NCBI GenBank assembly: GCA_913020235.1
Contig: CAJWBT010000005.1
Span: 1-19,971 of the forward strand
Direction: 5' to 3'
DNA: 19,971 nt
Origin: an uncultured Chloroflexota bacterium
Lineage (GTDB): Bacteria > Chloroflexota > Dehalococcoidia > UBA3495
The notes under the pieces are model-generated. The model had not been told where the DNA came from and did not search any database. It saw only the letters and a program-made list of their open reading frames with translations. Position numbers and translations under genes: made by a program. Positions 6,128 to 13,544 of this stretch are shown here, piece by piece. The stretch's first letter is position 1; each line of letters opens with the position of its first letter.

Positions 6128-7558
6128 ATGAGAACCGTTTCCCGGCTCCAAGGCATGCGTGACCTCGCTCAGGAGTCGTGGCACCTAAAGCGAGACCTCC
6201 AGAACCGGTTGATGGGGCTGTTCAGCAGCTTCGGATACGGTTGCCTGGAGACGCCCATTCTGGAAGCTACCGAGCTGTTCCTGCGCAAATCCGGTGGCGA
6301 ACTGGCTTCACGCATCTACAGCTTTACCGACGCCGGTGGCGCTCAAGTAAGCCTCCGCCCCGAGTTCACCTCCTCCATCCTACGCCACTACCTTGAAAAC
6401 GCCGGCGAGATCGAGCTGCCGGCCCGCTGGCAATATGCCGGGCCGGTGTTCCGCTACGAGGACTCTCACCCCGAGGCCAGCGGCCAGTTCACTCAGGTTG
6501 GGGCTGAGCTGGTGGGGGCGCCGAACATGATGGCCGACGTTGAGATGCTGGGCCTGGCAGCCATGGTGCCGGCGGAGCTAGGGATAGAAGGCTGGCGGCT
6601 GGAGCTGGCGGACCTGGACGTACTCAACAGCGTGCTCGACGCGGTGGAGGTTTCCGAGCGGGCTAAGACGTTTATCGTTGGCAGCCTGCCGAGCCTAAGA
6701 GAAGGTGGAGAGGCGGTGGCGCGGGTGCTGGAGGAGGCGCGCCGCTTGCGCCTGACCGGCCGTGGCGGCCAGGACGAGTATCTGGGCTACGCCATCGAAG
6801 GCCTGGATGACGCCCAGTCAAGGGTGGTCCTCCATGGCCTGTTGCAATGGAGCGCCGCCGACCAGTTGGGGCAACGGACCGCCGGCGAGGTGGTGGACCG
6901 GCTGCTGCGTAAGCTTCGGGGCGGAGACGACGAGAGTAAGCTGCGCCGCGGCTTGGAGTTGGCTTTCGATTTGGCGGCGGTGCGAGGAGAGCCCAGGGGC
7001 GCTTTGGAGGCCGCCGGCGCCGTGGTCCGGGCGTCCGGGGCCGACAGCACGGCGTTCGGCCGGCTGTCGGAGTATCTGGACCTGCTCCTGGCCGAGAAGG
7101 GAATAGCCAGCCACCTGGTCCTGGATTTCGGGTTGGTGCGCGGGCTGGCGTACTATAATGGGATAGTGTTCGAGGTAAGGCATCCGGATTGGCCCGAAGC
7201 TATTGGGGGCGGCGGGCGGTACGATGGACTGGCCCGCGCTCTGGGGAGTGAGGGACCTCTCCCGGCGCTGGGCTTCGCCTACAACCTGGAGGCTTTGCTC
7301 GCCCTGGACCCCCGGACCGATGGCGGTGCGAGCTGGCCGCCGGAGCGCCCATTGGCCCTGGTGATGGCTGCCGATCCGGGCAGCTACTCGGAGGCCCTTC
7401 GGGTAACCTCGGAGTTTCGAAAAGAGGGGCTCCGGGCTGAGGTGGAGGTCACCCAGAGAGAGCTGGGGCAAGCCCTTTCCTACGCCGCCAAGAAGGGGAT
7501 CAAGCAGGTGGTGGTGGTGCACGAGGATGGACGGCGAACGACCCATGCGGTGGAATAA
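6128..7558 (+). CDS. hisZ: HisZ-like ATP phosphoribosyltransferase regulatory subunit (HisRS paralogue)
   Basis: 476 residues, class II aminoacyl-tRNA synthetase fold. From ATG 6128 it begins MRTVSRLQGMRDL, as HisS/HisZ proteins do. Motif 2 is AGPVFRYEDSHPEASGQFTQ. The HisRS signature loop appears as LVRGLAYYNGIVFE (R338), and the second as GGGGRYDGL. The motif 3 region GFAYNLEALLAL has Ala389 where HisRS has the ATP-binding Arg of GFAxGxERL, and the sequence RPEFTSS replaces RPEGTA. This argues against aminoacylation and for HisZ. Unusually, a C-terminal HGTP anticodon-like domain of about 70 residues is kept (ALVMAADPGS onward), ending abruptly after HEDGRRTTHAVE. Its stop overlaps hisG by 32 nt, so the pair is co-translated. 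A diverged HisRS cannot be fully excluded. Confidence 0.82.
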   Translation: MRTVSRLQGMRDLAQESWHLKRDLQNRLMGLFSSFGYGCLETPILEATELFLRKSGGELASRIYSFTDAGGAQVSLRPEFTSSILRHYLENAGEIELPARWQYAGPVFRYEDSHPEASGQFTQVGAELVGAPNMMADVEMLGLAAMVPAELGIEGWRLELADLDVLNSVLDAVEVSERAKTFIVGSLPSLREGGEAVARVLEEARRLRLTGRGGQDEYLGYAIEGLDDAQSRVVLHGLLQWSAADQLGQRTAGEVVDRLLRKLRGGDDESKLRRGLELAFDLAAVRGEPRGALEAAGAVVRASGADSTAFGRLSEYLDLLLAEKGIASHLVLDFGLVRGLAYYNGIVFEVRHPDWPEAIGGGGRYDGLARALGSEGPLPALGFAYNLEALLALDPRTDGGASWPPERPLALVMAADPGSYSEALRVTSEFRKEGLRAEVEVTQRELGQALSYAAKKGIKQVVVVHEDGRRTTHAVE

Positions 7559-8588
7559 CGGCGGAGGCGGACCCATTCGGGCCGGCGCCAAGGCGGCCCT
7601 GCGGCTGGTCTTGCCCAGCGACGGTGAGCTGCACAAGAGTACGCTGGATTTCATGGAGGCTTGCGGCCTATCGGTGCTCCGCCCCAGCACCCGCCGCTAT
7701 ACCGCCTGGATTCCGGCCCTGCCCGAAGTCGAGGTGCTGCTCCAGCGGGCCGCGGACATCACCCAAAAGGTCGAGGAGGGCAGCGCGGAGCTGGGAATTA
7801 CCGGCATGGACCGGTATTTGGAAGGCTGTGGCGACGAAGGGCGGGTGGTCGCGCTGATCGATGATCTGCACTTCGGGCGCTGCGAACTGGTTCTGGCCGT
7901 GCCCGACTCCTGGCTGGACGTTGCCTCGGTGGCCGACCTGGCCGATCTGGCGCTGGAGTTTCGCCAGGAAGGGAAGCAGCTCCGCATCGCCACCAAGTAC
8001 CCCCGTTTGCTGCGCCGGCACATGTTCGAGAGGGGCATCAACTACTTCACCCTGGTACCCACCAGCGGTACGCTGGAGGCCGCCCCTGCCGCCGGGTATG
8101 CCGACCTGATCGCGGACCTGACCTCCACGGGCACGACCCTCCGGGAAAACCGGCTGAGAACCCTGGAAGACGGCACCGTTCTGGTCTCTCAGGCCTGTCT
8201 CATCGGAAACCCAGGGCTTCTCGCCGGGAGCCCCACTGGCCTGGGCCTGGCCCGGTCGCTCGTGGAGCCCATGGAAGCGTACCTCCGGGCCAAGTCCTAC
8301 TATCGCCTGACGGCCAACGTTCGGGGTCCATCTGCCGCGGAAGTCAGCTCCACCGTTCTGGCCCGGCCCGATCTAGCCGGGCTGCGCGGCCCCACCGTCG
8401 CCAGGGTCTATAATGTGGAAGAGCAGGACTGGCACAGCGTCAGCCTGCTGGTCAAGAAAGAGATGCTGCAGGATGCCGTGGACCATCTGCGGGACTGCGG
8501 GGCCGTGGACATCGCCGCATCCCAGGTCAGCTACCTGTTTGAAGGGCATTCCGAAGCGTACCGCCTCTTATTCGACCGCGAACCTTAA
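7527..8588 (+). CDS. hisG: ATP phosphoribosyltransferase, long form
   Basis: Catalyses the first step of histidine synthesis, condensing ATP with PRPP. At 353 residues it is the long form: two periplasmic-binding-like lobes with ELGITGMDRYLEG (about 88-100), the PRPP-binding stretch PTSGTLEAAP...DLTSTGTTLREN (about 175-207), and a C-terminal ACT-like HisG_C domain (about 290-350, WHSVSLLVKKEMLQDAVDHL, then VSYLFEGHSEAYRLL) that normally binds histidine for feedback control. Sequence flavour is closer to plant-type HisG than to E. coli. ATG 7527 overlaps hisZ by 32 nt; ATG 7545, 18 nt downstream, is an alternative since neither has a strong ribosome-binding site. Long HisG is usually autonomous, so pairing with a HisZ-like gene is odd. 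Confidence 0.93.
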   Translation: MDGERPMRWNNGGGGPIRAGAKAALRLVLPSDGELHKSTLDFMEACGLSVLRPSTRRYTAWIPALPEVEVLLQRAADITQKVEEGSAELGITGMDRYLEGCGDEGRVVALIDDLHFGRCELVLAVPDSWLDVASVADLADLALEFRQEGKQLRIATKYPRLLRRHMFERGINYFTLVPTSGTLEAAPAAGYADLIADLTSTGTTLRENRLRTLEDGTVLVSQACLIGNPGLLAGSPTGLGLARSLVEPMEAYLRAKSYYRLTANVRGPSAAEVSSTVLARPDLAGLRGPTVARVYNVEEQDWHSVSLLVKKEMLQDAVDHLRDCGAVDIAASQVSYLFEGHSEAYRLLFDREP

Positions 8589-8599
8589 CGCCAATCCGG

Positions 8600-8656
8600 G
8601 CGGTCAGCGGCAGGTTCGGGGCGGTGCTGAAAGCTGACCGCTGACCGCTGATAGCT
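8600..8656. repeat. Heptad array (GCTGANN)4-GCT with partial left arm, copy 4
   Basis: The array 8626-8656 is GCTGAAA, GCTGACC, GCTGACC, GCTGATA, GCT (31 nt, plus-strand sense), ending 9 nt before the next ATG. A shortened left arm GCGGTCAGCGG (8600-8610) is the exact reverse complement of 8638-8648, with CGGGGCGG in the loop, so the element can still fold. Confidence 0.85.
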
Positions 8657-8665
8657 AGAGGTACC

Positions 8666-9433
8666 ATGCCGAACTTACCGACCCACGTATTCCTGGTCAA
8701 CCAGGTTGTAGAGCGGCTGGACTGGGGGTGCCTTTCGGACAACCTCGGCAGCGTCTTCCTGGGGTCCACCGCGCCCGATATGCGGGCCATGACCAAGTGG
8801 CCCAGGGAACGCACCCACTTCTCGCCGCTGTCTGTCGACGAGGTGGGGACCGGACTGCGTGCGATGTTTCGGCTTCACCCAGAGCTGGCCGATTACGAAA
8901 TGCTGTCTAACGCCACCCGGGCCTTCATTCTGGGCTACATTAGCCACCTGGTGGCCGACGAAGTCTGGATAATCGCTATCTACCGCCCCTGCTTTTCACC
9001 CCCCGAGGGAAGCACAATGGCCGCCGGCAACAAAGTGGAGGCTCATATATGGGACCGGGCTTTGCAGCTCGACATGGACCGCAGAGCGTTGCCTCATGTG
9101 GGAGATCATCTCCAGGCCATAGCGGCAATGCCCGCGGATGAGGTGGGGCTGGAAGTGGGTTTCCTCGGCGCGGAGGCGCTGGGCGAATGGAAAGAATGGG
9201 TGGGCCGGTTCGTCGCCCGGGAGTTTAGCTGGGAACGGCTGAGGCGGTCGTTGAACCGGATGTACCGGGGTGACGACGACGTACAACAGGCGGTGGACGG
9301 CTTCCTAGAGGAGATGCCCGGCAGCTTGGAGCGGGTCTACGAACGAATACCCCGGGAGCAGATCGACGCCTACCAGCAAAGAGTCGTGGACGAGACGGTG
9401 GCCCAAGCGCGAGAGCATTGGGGCCCGGCCTAA
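8666..9433 (+). CDS. Zinc-dependent phospholipase C-like protein
   Basis: 255 residues, resembling the Zn_dep_PLPC fold (PF00882-like). Likely metal ligands are conserved in order: H7 (LPTH), D38 (GSTAPDMR), H51 (RTHFS), H94 and D98 (GYISHLVADEVW). It has no signal peptide or membrane segment, so unlike secreted phospholipases C it should be cytoplasmic; the true substrate is unknown. It sits between hisG and hisD in the same orientation, separated from hisG by a heptad-repeat element and from hisD by two hairpins, so it may be transcribed with the his genes without being part of the pathway. The ATG at 8666 follows AGAGG. Family assignment is good, function open. Confidence 0.8.
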   Translation: MPNLPTHVFLVNQVVERLDWGCLSDNLGSVFLGSTAPDMRAMTKWPRERTHFSPLSVDEVGTGLRAMFRLHPELADYEMLSNATRAFILGYISHLVADEVWIIAIYRPCFSPPEGSTMAAGNKVEAHIWDRALQLDMDRRALPHVGDHLQAIAAMPADEVGLEVGFLGAEALGEWKEWVGRFVAREFSWERLRRSLNRMYRGDDDVQQAVDGFLEEMPGSLERVYERIPREQIDAYQQRVVDETVAQAREHWGPA

Positions 9434-9460
9434 TTGGGATTCCCGACATATTCGAAGACT

Positions 9461-9504
9461 TGAGACCGTTTCCCGGTCTCAGGTGCGGCGGGGTGTCTCG
9501 CCGC
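9461..9504. terminator. Two consecutive hairpins between the PLC-like gene and hisD
   Basis: First hairpin: TGAGACCG-TTTCC-CGGTCTCA (9461-9481), perfect 8-bp stem. Second: GCGGCG-GGGTGTCT-CGCCGC (9485-9504), perfect 6-bp stem. Neither is followed by a T-run; they could act as weak terminators, mRNA processing barriers or leader structures for hisD. Confidence 0.45.
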
Positions 9505-9542
9505 CTCCGGGCCGGTAACTCGCAAGCCGAAGGACAAAACCA

Positions 9543-10898
9543 GTGAAGCTCAGACTGATTCGGGGCATTGAAGGGGCGGAAGAGGTCCTGGTCCGGGTTG
9601 ACCCCCTGGACCTGAGTTCTCTGCCCGAATCTGTTCTGGCCCGGACCCGCCAGGCCTTCGGGGACGGGGTTACCCCGGAGCAGTCGGTGGTCCGCATCCT
9701 CCGTGAGGTGCGGGGCGAGGGGGACGCCGCGGTCCGGCGCTATACCAAGCTGCTCGACGGCCTGGATCTGGACGATCTAAGGGTTAGCTCCGCCCAAATG
9801 GCGGAAGCGCGTGCCCAGGTGTCCACCGAGCTGCGCCAGTCCCTGGAGCTGGCCGCCGCCCGGATAAGAGAGTTCCACGAGGCGGTCCTGCCTCGGGACT
9901 GGGTGGACGGGGAGAAGGGCCTGGGAGAGCTGATTCGCCCCCTGGACCGGGTGGGCCTGTACGCGCCCGGCGGCACCGCCGCCTATCCTTCGACGGTGTT
10001 GATGACCGCCATCCCGGCCCGGGTCGCCGGTGTCGGCGAGGTAATTCTGAGCACGCCGCGCCGGGGAAGCGAGCCGCTAAACACGGCGGTGCTGGTGGCG
10101 GCGGAGATTGCCGGGGTCGACGCCGTATACCAGGTCGGCGGCGTGCAAGCCATCGGGGCCATGGCCTACGGTACTGAGTCGGTCCCCAAAGTGGACAAGA
10201 TCTGCGGCCCCGGCAACATCTTCGTGGCCTACGCGAAGAAGATGGTGCAAGGCCAGGTGGACATCGACGGCGTGTACGGCCCCACGGAGACCATCCTGGT
10301 CGCCGACGAGACCGCCAACCCCGGCTTCTGCGCCGCCGACCTCATCGGGCAGGCGGAGCACGACCCGCTGGCGACCGCCATCCTTATCACCACCTCTGGC
10401 AGCCTGGTGAAAGGCGTGGAAGGGGAACTCGACCGCCAGCTGGCATCCCAGCCAAGGGGGGAGGTGGCCCGAGGAGCCCTGGAGCGCCAGGGCCGGGTGG
10501 TGCTGGTGGACACGGTGGACCAGGCGGTGGACCTGGCCAACCGCATCGCCCCGGAGCACCTCTGCCTCATGGTGCGGGATCCCTGGGCCTGGGTGGACCG
10601 GGTAAGACACGCGGGAGGTCTCTTCCTCGGTGAGTTCTCGCCGGAGGTCATGGGAGATTACATCGCCGGTCCGAGCCACGTAATGCCCACGGGGGGCACC
10701 GCCCGGTTCAGCTCCGCCCTCAGCGTCCACCAGTTTCTGCGCACCATGCCGGTGGTAGGGTTGAGCCCCGAGGACTTTCGCCGGCTGGGGCCGGCCGCGG
10801 TCCAGATTGCCCAGGCCGAGGGCCTTGCCGGCCACGCCAGCGCCATCACCGTGCGATTAGACAGCCTGGATGGAGACGCCGGGCGGGAGAGAAGTTGA
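9543..10898 (+). CDS. hisD: Histidinol dehydrogenase
   Basis: Performs the last two steps of histidine synthesis, oxidising L-histidinol to L-histidine with 2 NAD+, as a zinc enzyme. 451 residues, slightly longer than the E. coli enzyme. Zinc ligands are all present: Q270 and H273 (GQAEHD), D372 (VMGDYIAGPSH) and H431 (AGHASAITVR). The catalytic Glu-His pair is E338-H339 (APEHL). Other family blocks are YAPGGTAAYPSTVLM, KICGPGNIFVAYAK and GVYGPTETILVAD. The start is GTG 9543, preceded by AAGGA at a suitable distance. Next in the cluster is hisC after a 279-bp spacer containing repeats and a palindrome, so hisC and hisB may have additional control. Confidence 0.97.
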   Translation: MKLRLIRGIEGAEEVLVRVDPLDLSSLPESVLARTRQAFGDGVTPEQSVVRILREVRGEGDAAVRRYTKLLDGLDLDDLRVSSAQMAEARAQVSTELRQSLELAAARIREFHEAVLPRDWVDGEKGLGELIRPLDRVGLYAPGGTAAYPSTVLMTAIPARVAGVGEVILSTPRRGSEPLNTAVLVAAEIAGVDAVYQVGGVQAIGAMAYGTESVPKVDKICGPGNIFVAYAKKMVQGQVDIDGVYGPTETILVADETANPGFCAADLIGQAEHDPLATAILITTSGSLVKGVEGELDRQLASQPRGEVARGALERQGRVVLVDTVDQAVDLANRIAPEHLCLMVRDPWAWVDRVRHAGGLFLGEFSPEVMGDYIAGPSHVMPTGGTARFSSALSVHQFLRTMPVVGLSPEDFRRLGPAAVQIAQAEGLAGHASAITVRLDSLDGDAGRERS

Positions 10899-10980
10899 AT
10901 TTTTTGAGGGGGCACCTTCGAGCCCGACTACTCAGCTTTGAACAAAATGCCAAGCGCTGCGAGGAGCAAAATTACCTTCG

Positions 10981-11014
10981 GTCCCCCTTTGAAAATGGGG
11001 GATGCAGGGGGATT
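10981..11014. repeat. G/C-tract hairpin repeat after hisD
   Basis: TCCCCCTTTGAAAATGGGGGA can fold (TCCCCCTTT against AAATGGGGGA with one mismatch), followed by TGCAGGGGGATTT. This resembles the CCCCCTTTCAAAGGGGGA class of dispersed intergenic repeats and might act as a transcription pause or terminator downstream of hisD. It lies in the hisD-hisC gap, which otherwise holds only the palindrome at 11108. Confidence 0.5.
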
Positions 11015-11107
11015 TGGACTGTCAAACAAGCTTAGCTGTCTATTCAACGGTCAAAGAGCCCTAGACTCGCCGGCGGACCCGGATTGACCGGTACATATAT
11101 GATGGAC

Positions 11108-11127
11108 GGAAGCGGATATCCGCTTCC
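11108..11127. promoter_or_regulatory. Perfect 20-bp palindrome upstream of hisC
   Basis: GGAAGCGGATATCCGCTTCC reads identically on both strands, centred 60 nt before the hisC start. A gap-free palindrome of this length suits a dimeric regulator's operator or a replication/REP-type cruciform repeat. It stands 30 nt before the hisC ribosome-binding site. Confidence 0.55.
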
Positions 11128-11177
11128 TGCACAATCGCCCGCGCCACAGGGCAACTTCCCCGGAGGTGGACAACAGG

Positions 11178-12278
11178 TTGAAAAAGATGAACGACGTTAG
11201 CGGCCTCATGTTACCCCACATACGCCGGCTGAAAACCTACGAAGGTGTGGAGCCGATGGAGGTCATGGCCCAAAGGGCCGGCATACCGGCCGACAAGGTG
11301 ATCCGCCTCAACGGAAACGAGAACCCCTACGGGCCTTCCCCCGGGGTGGTGGAGGCGCTTGGCAGCTTCCCGAATTTCAACCATTATCCCGATCCGGAGC
11401 AGAGAAAGCTTCGTGAGGTCCTTGCTGATTACCTGGAGGTGCCGGCGGAGCAGATCGTGGCCGGCAACGGCAGCGACGAGATCATTGACCTGCTGATGCG
11501 GATGTTCGTCGGCTCCGGCGAGAACATCGTCATCCCGTCTCCCACCTTCGGCATGTACGCTTTCTCGACGGAGATCTGTGGTGGGGAAACCGTCTCGGTC
11601 GAGAGGGACGAGAACTTCGAGATCGACGTTGAGGCGGTCCGGCGGGCCATCACCCCGAAGACCAAGGGGGTCTTCTTCGCCTCGCCCAACAACCCCACTG
11701 GAAACATCGCCACCGAGGCCCAGATTCGGGGCCTGCTGGAGACCGGCCTCCTGGTGGTGGTGGACGAGACCTACTACGAGTTTTGCGGTCACACGGTGCT
11801 GCCCCTGCTTCGGGAGCATCCCAACCTGGTGGTCCTCCGCACTTTCAGCAAGTGGGCCGGGCTGGCCGGGCTCCGCATCGGCCTGGGAGTGATGAATCCG
11901 GACCTGGCCAGGGCCATGATGAGCATGAAGCCCCCGTACAACGTGAACCTGGCCGCCGAGGTGGCCCTGCTGGCCTCGCTGCAAGACCGGCCCGGCCTGT
12001 TGGGCCGGGTGCGGAGCATCGTGGCCGAGCGGGACCGGGAGATGGGCCTACTTCGGGAGATCGCGGGGTTGAAGATTTGGCCCTCCCAGGCCAACTTCAT
12101 CCTGTGCCAGCTGCCCGAAGGGCGGGGCCAGGATATTTTCGATGGTCTATGTGACCGGGGCATCTTCTTGCGTTACTTCGACACGCCGCGGCTGCGGGAC
12201 CACATCCGGGCCAGCGTGGGACTGCCCCACGAGACTGATGCCGTGGTCAAGGCTTTCGCCGAGCTGGTCGAGGGATGA
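11178..12278 (+). CDS. hisC: Histidinol-phosphate aminotransferase
   Basis: PLP enzyme transferring the amino group of glutamate to imidazole acetol phosphate. 366 residues, fold-type I aminotransferase. Visible blocks are NGNENPYGPSP near the N-terminus, SPNNPTGN, the VVVDETYYEF aspartate loop, and the Schiff-base lysine in TFSKWAGLAGLRIG (K225). The start TTG 11178 is chosen because GGAGGTGG (11162-11169) lies about 9 nt upstream; the GTG at 11166 overlaps that Shine-Dalgarno, and ATG 11187 is another option. It is separated from hisB by 57 bp. Some HisC-like proteins act on other amino acids, but neighbouring hisD and hisB make the assignment firm. Confidence 0.93.
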   Translation: MKKMNDVSGLMLPHIRRLKTYEGVEPMEVMAQRAGIPADKVIRLNGNENPYGPSPGVVEALGSFPNFNHYPDPEQRKLREVLADYLEVPAEQIVAGNGSDEIIDLLMRMFVGSGENIVIPSPTFGMYAFSTEICGGETVSVERDENFEIDVEAVRRAITPKTKGVFFASPNNPTGNIATEAQIRGLLETGLLVVVDETYYEFCGHTVLPLLREHPNLVVLRTFSKWAGLAGLRIGLGVMNPDLARAMMSMKPPYNVNLAAEVALLASLQDRPGLLGRVRSIVAERDREMGLLREIAGLKIWPSQANFILCQLPEGRGQDIFDGLCDRGIFLRYFDTPRLRDHIRASVGLPHETDAVVKAFAELVEG

Positions 12279-12335
12279 CGGATACGGATAAGGAGCCATC
12301 AGTGAGTCAGCTCTGCAAGAGAGAGGCGGCCAAGG

Positions 12336-13169
12336 ATGACCAATAAGGAAAAAGTCCTGGCGACACTCGACCAGGTTAAGACGCCGATCTGCGACGATTG
12401 CCTATCGCGGGAAACCCAGGTCCGGCCGCGCCAGGCAGTCAACCAAATCTGTTCGGCCCTTGGGCGACAGGACATCCTTCGCCGGGAGAAGGTATCCTGC
12501 AGCTCCTGCGGTAAGCGGAAGCTGACCAGCCGCGTCGTCGCAAGCCCGCCGGCAGGACCGCCCCTCCTCCGGGAGCCGCGGCTAGCGTCCCTTGACCGAA
12601 AGACCGGGGAGACCAGCGTCACCGTGTCCGTTAACCTCGATGGGCTGGGACGGTACGAAGTAGACACCGGCAACGGCTTCCTCGACCACATGGTCAGCCA
12701 GGTGGCCCGTCACGGCTTGATTGACATAACGTTGAAAGCCCAGGGCGACGTTCACACCGGGTGGCATCACTTGGTCGAGGACGTGGCCATCATGCTGGGA
12801 CGGGCCTTCCGAGAGGCCCTGGGCGATGCCCGGGGCATCCGGCGCATGGGCAACGCCATCGTACCCTTGGACGAGGCACTGGCGTTGGTGGCGGTGGACT
12901 GCGGCGGCCGGCCCCACGCGGCGGTGGAAACCACCTTGGACGATACCATGGTGGAGACGCTGCCCGGTGACCTGATCCGGCACTTTCTGGAGTCTTTCGC
13001 CGTCGAGGGCAGAATCAGCCTGCACGCCAAGGTGCTGGCCGGAGTAAGCCCTCACCACAAGGCCGAGGCCCTGTGCAAGGCCCTGGCCCGGGCGCTGAGG
13101 GACGCCCTGGAGCCGGACCCCAGGGCCCCCGAGCAGGTCCCCAGCACCAAGGGGATTATCGGCGGTTAG
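12336..13169 (+). CDS. hisB: Imidazoleglycerol-phosphate dehydratase with N-terminal Cys4 zinc-ribbon/HTH-like extension
   Basis: The C-terminal domain (about residues 84-277) is a complete IGP dehydratase, the Mn-dependent sixth step of histidine synthesis: FLDHMVSQVARHG, the metal-binding HHLVEDVAIMLG, SPHHKAEALCKALARAL and PSTKG. The family is normally about 195-200 residues; this protein has 277. The extra N-terminus contains C19xxC22 (ICDDC) and C55xxC58 (CSSCGKRK) around a helical RPRQAVNQICSALGRQD segment, resembling a small winged-helix/zinc-ribbon module, followed by a Pro/Gly linker. ATG 12336 follows GAGAGAGG. No ATG, GTG or TTG occurs in frame between this start and codon 97, already inside the enzyme domain, so the fusion is not a start-site artefact. 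The extension's function is unknown. Confidence 0.93.
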   Translation: MTNKEKVLATLDQVKTPICDDCLSRETQVRPRQAVNQICSALGRQDILRREKVSCSSCGKRKLTSRVVASPPAGPPLLREPRLASLDRKTGETSVTVSVNLDGLGRYEVDTGNGFLDHMVSQVARHGLIDITLKAQGDVHTGWHHLVEDVAIMLGRAFREALGDARGIRRMGNAIVPLDEALALVAVDCGGRPHAAVETTLDDTMVETLPGDLIRHFLESFAVEGRISLHAKVLAGVSPHHKAEALCKALARALRDALEPDPRAPEQVPSTKGIIGG

Positions 13170-13225
13170 GGGTTAAGGGCAGACTGAGATGCCCGCCCTG
13201 GTGCACTGTCTCGCAAACAGCTTTA

Positions 13226-13352
13226 GTACTCAGTCAACCTAAATCTGCAATTGTCATTTTGAGCGAAGCGAAGAATCTCAGCGTAACGATAAGATTCCTC
13301 GTCGCTCTGCTCCTCGGAATGACATCCTTTCAAAACCAAGTTGACTGAGTAC
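13226..13352. mobile_element. MITE-like element with perfect 13-bp terminal inverted repeats
   Basis: GTACTCAGTCAAC (13226-13238) is the exact reverse complement of GTTGACTGAGTAC (13340-13352). Between them is a further imperfect palindrome of the TGTCATTTTGAGCGAAGCGA type, with GGAATGACA at its right end. Total 127 bp, no coding capacity. No clear target duplication adjoins the ends (CAGCT occurs on both sides, but 3 bp away on the left). It lies in the convergent gap 13170-13544 after hisB. Confidence 0.7.
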
Positions 13353-13389
13353 CAGCTCGGCGAAATTGTGCGTAATTCCATCCCCCCGA

Positions 13390-13465
13390 CCGTCTTTCCG
13401 GCGCAAGCCGGAATCCAGAGAAGCGTCACCTGGATCCCCATTTCGCGGAAGGGCCGGGATGACGG
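13390..13465. repeat. REP-like palindrome, second family
   Basis: The element runs from CCGTCTTTCCGGCGCAAGCC to GGAAGGGCCGGGATGACGG, with GGAATCCAG and CTGGATCCC facing each other inside, so its halves are imperfectly complementary. It matches the widespread CCGTCATTCCCGC...GGAATCCAG palindrome class. In-frame readings through it (FPAQAGIQ-type peptides) are artefacts. With the preceding element it fills most of the hisB/crotonase convergent gap; no T-run terminator was seen. Confidence 0.75.
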
Positions 13466-13544
13466 ACCGCGTATCAAGCCATATACGAATCACTGCGCTG
13501 GGGCCCCGGCGCGGGCGAACGGCTGCCCTTCGCGTTTGCTTCGG

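Noticed and set aside
5859..6131. Plus-strand 90-codon frame reading MVSLSNHWSSALRQAQGQ at its start
   Set aside because: The peptide is a translation of the CTTCGACAAGCTCAGG-type palindrome, a well-known source of spurious genes, and it runs across the his promoter.
13218..13357. CAGCT on both sides of the MITE-like element as target site duplication
   Set aside because: The left copy is 3 bp away from the terminal repeat while the right copy is adjacent; a 5-bp match can be chance.
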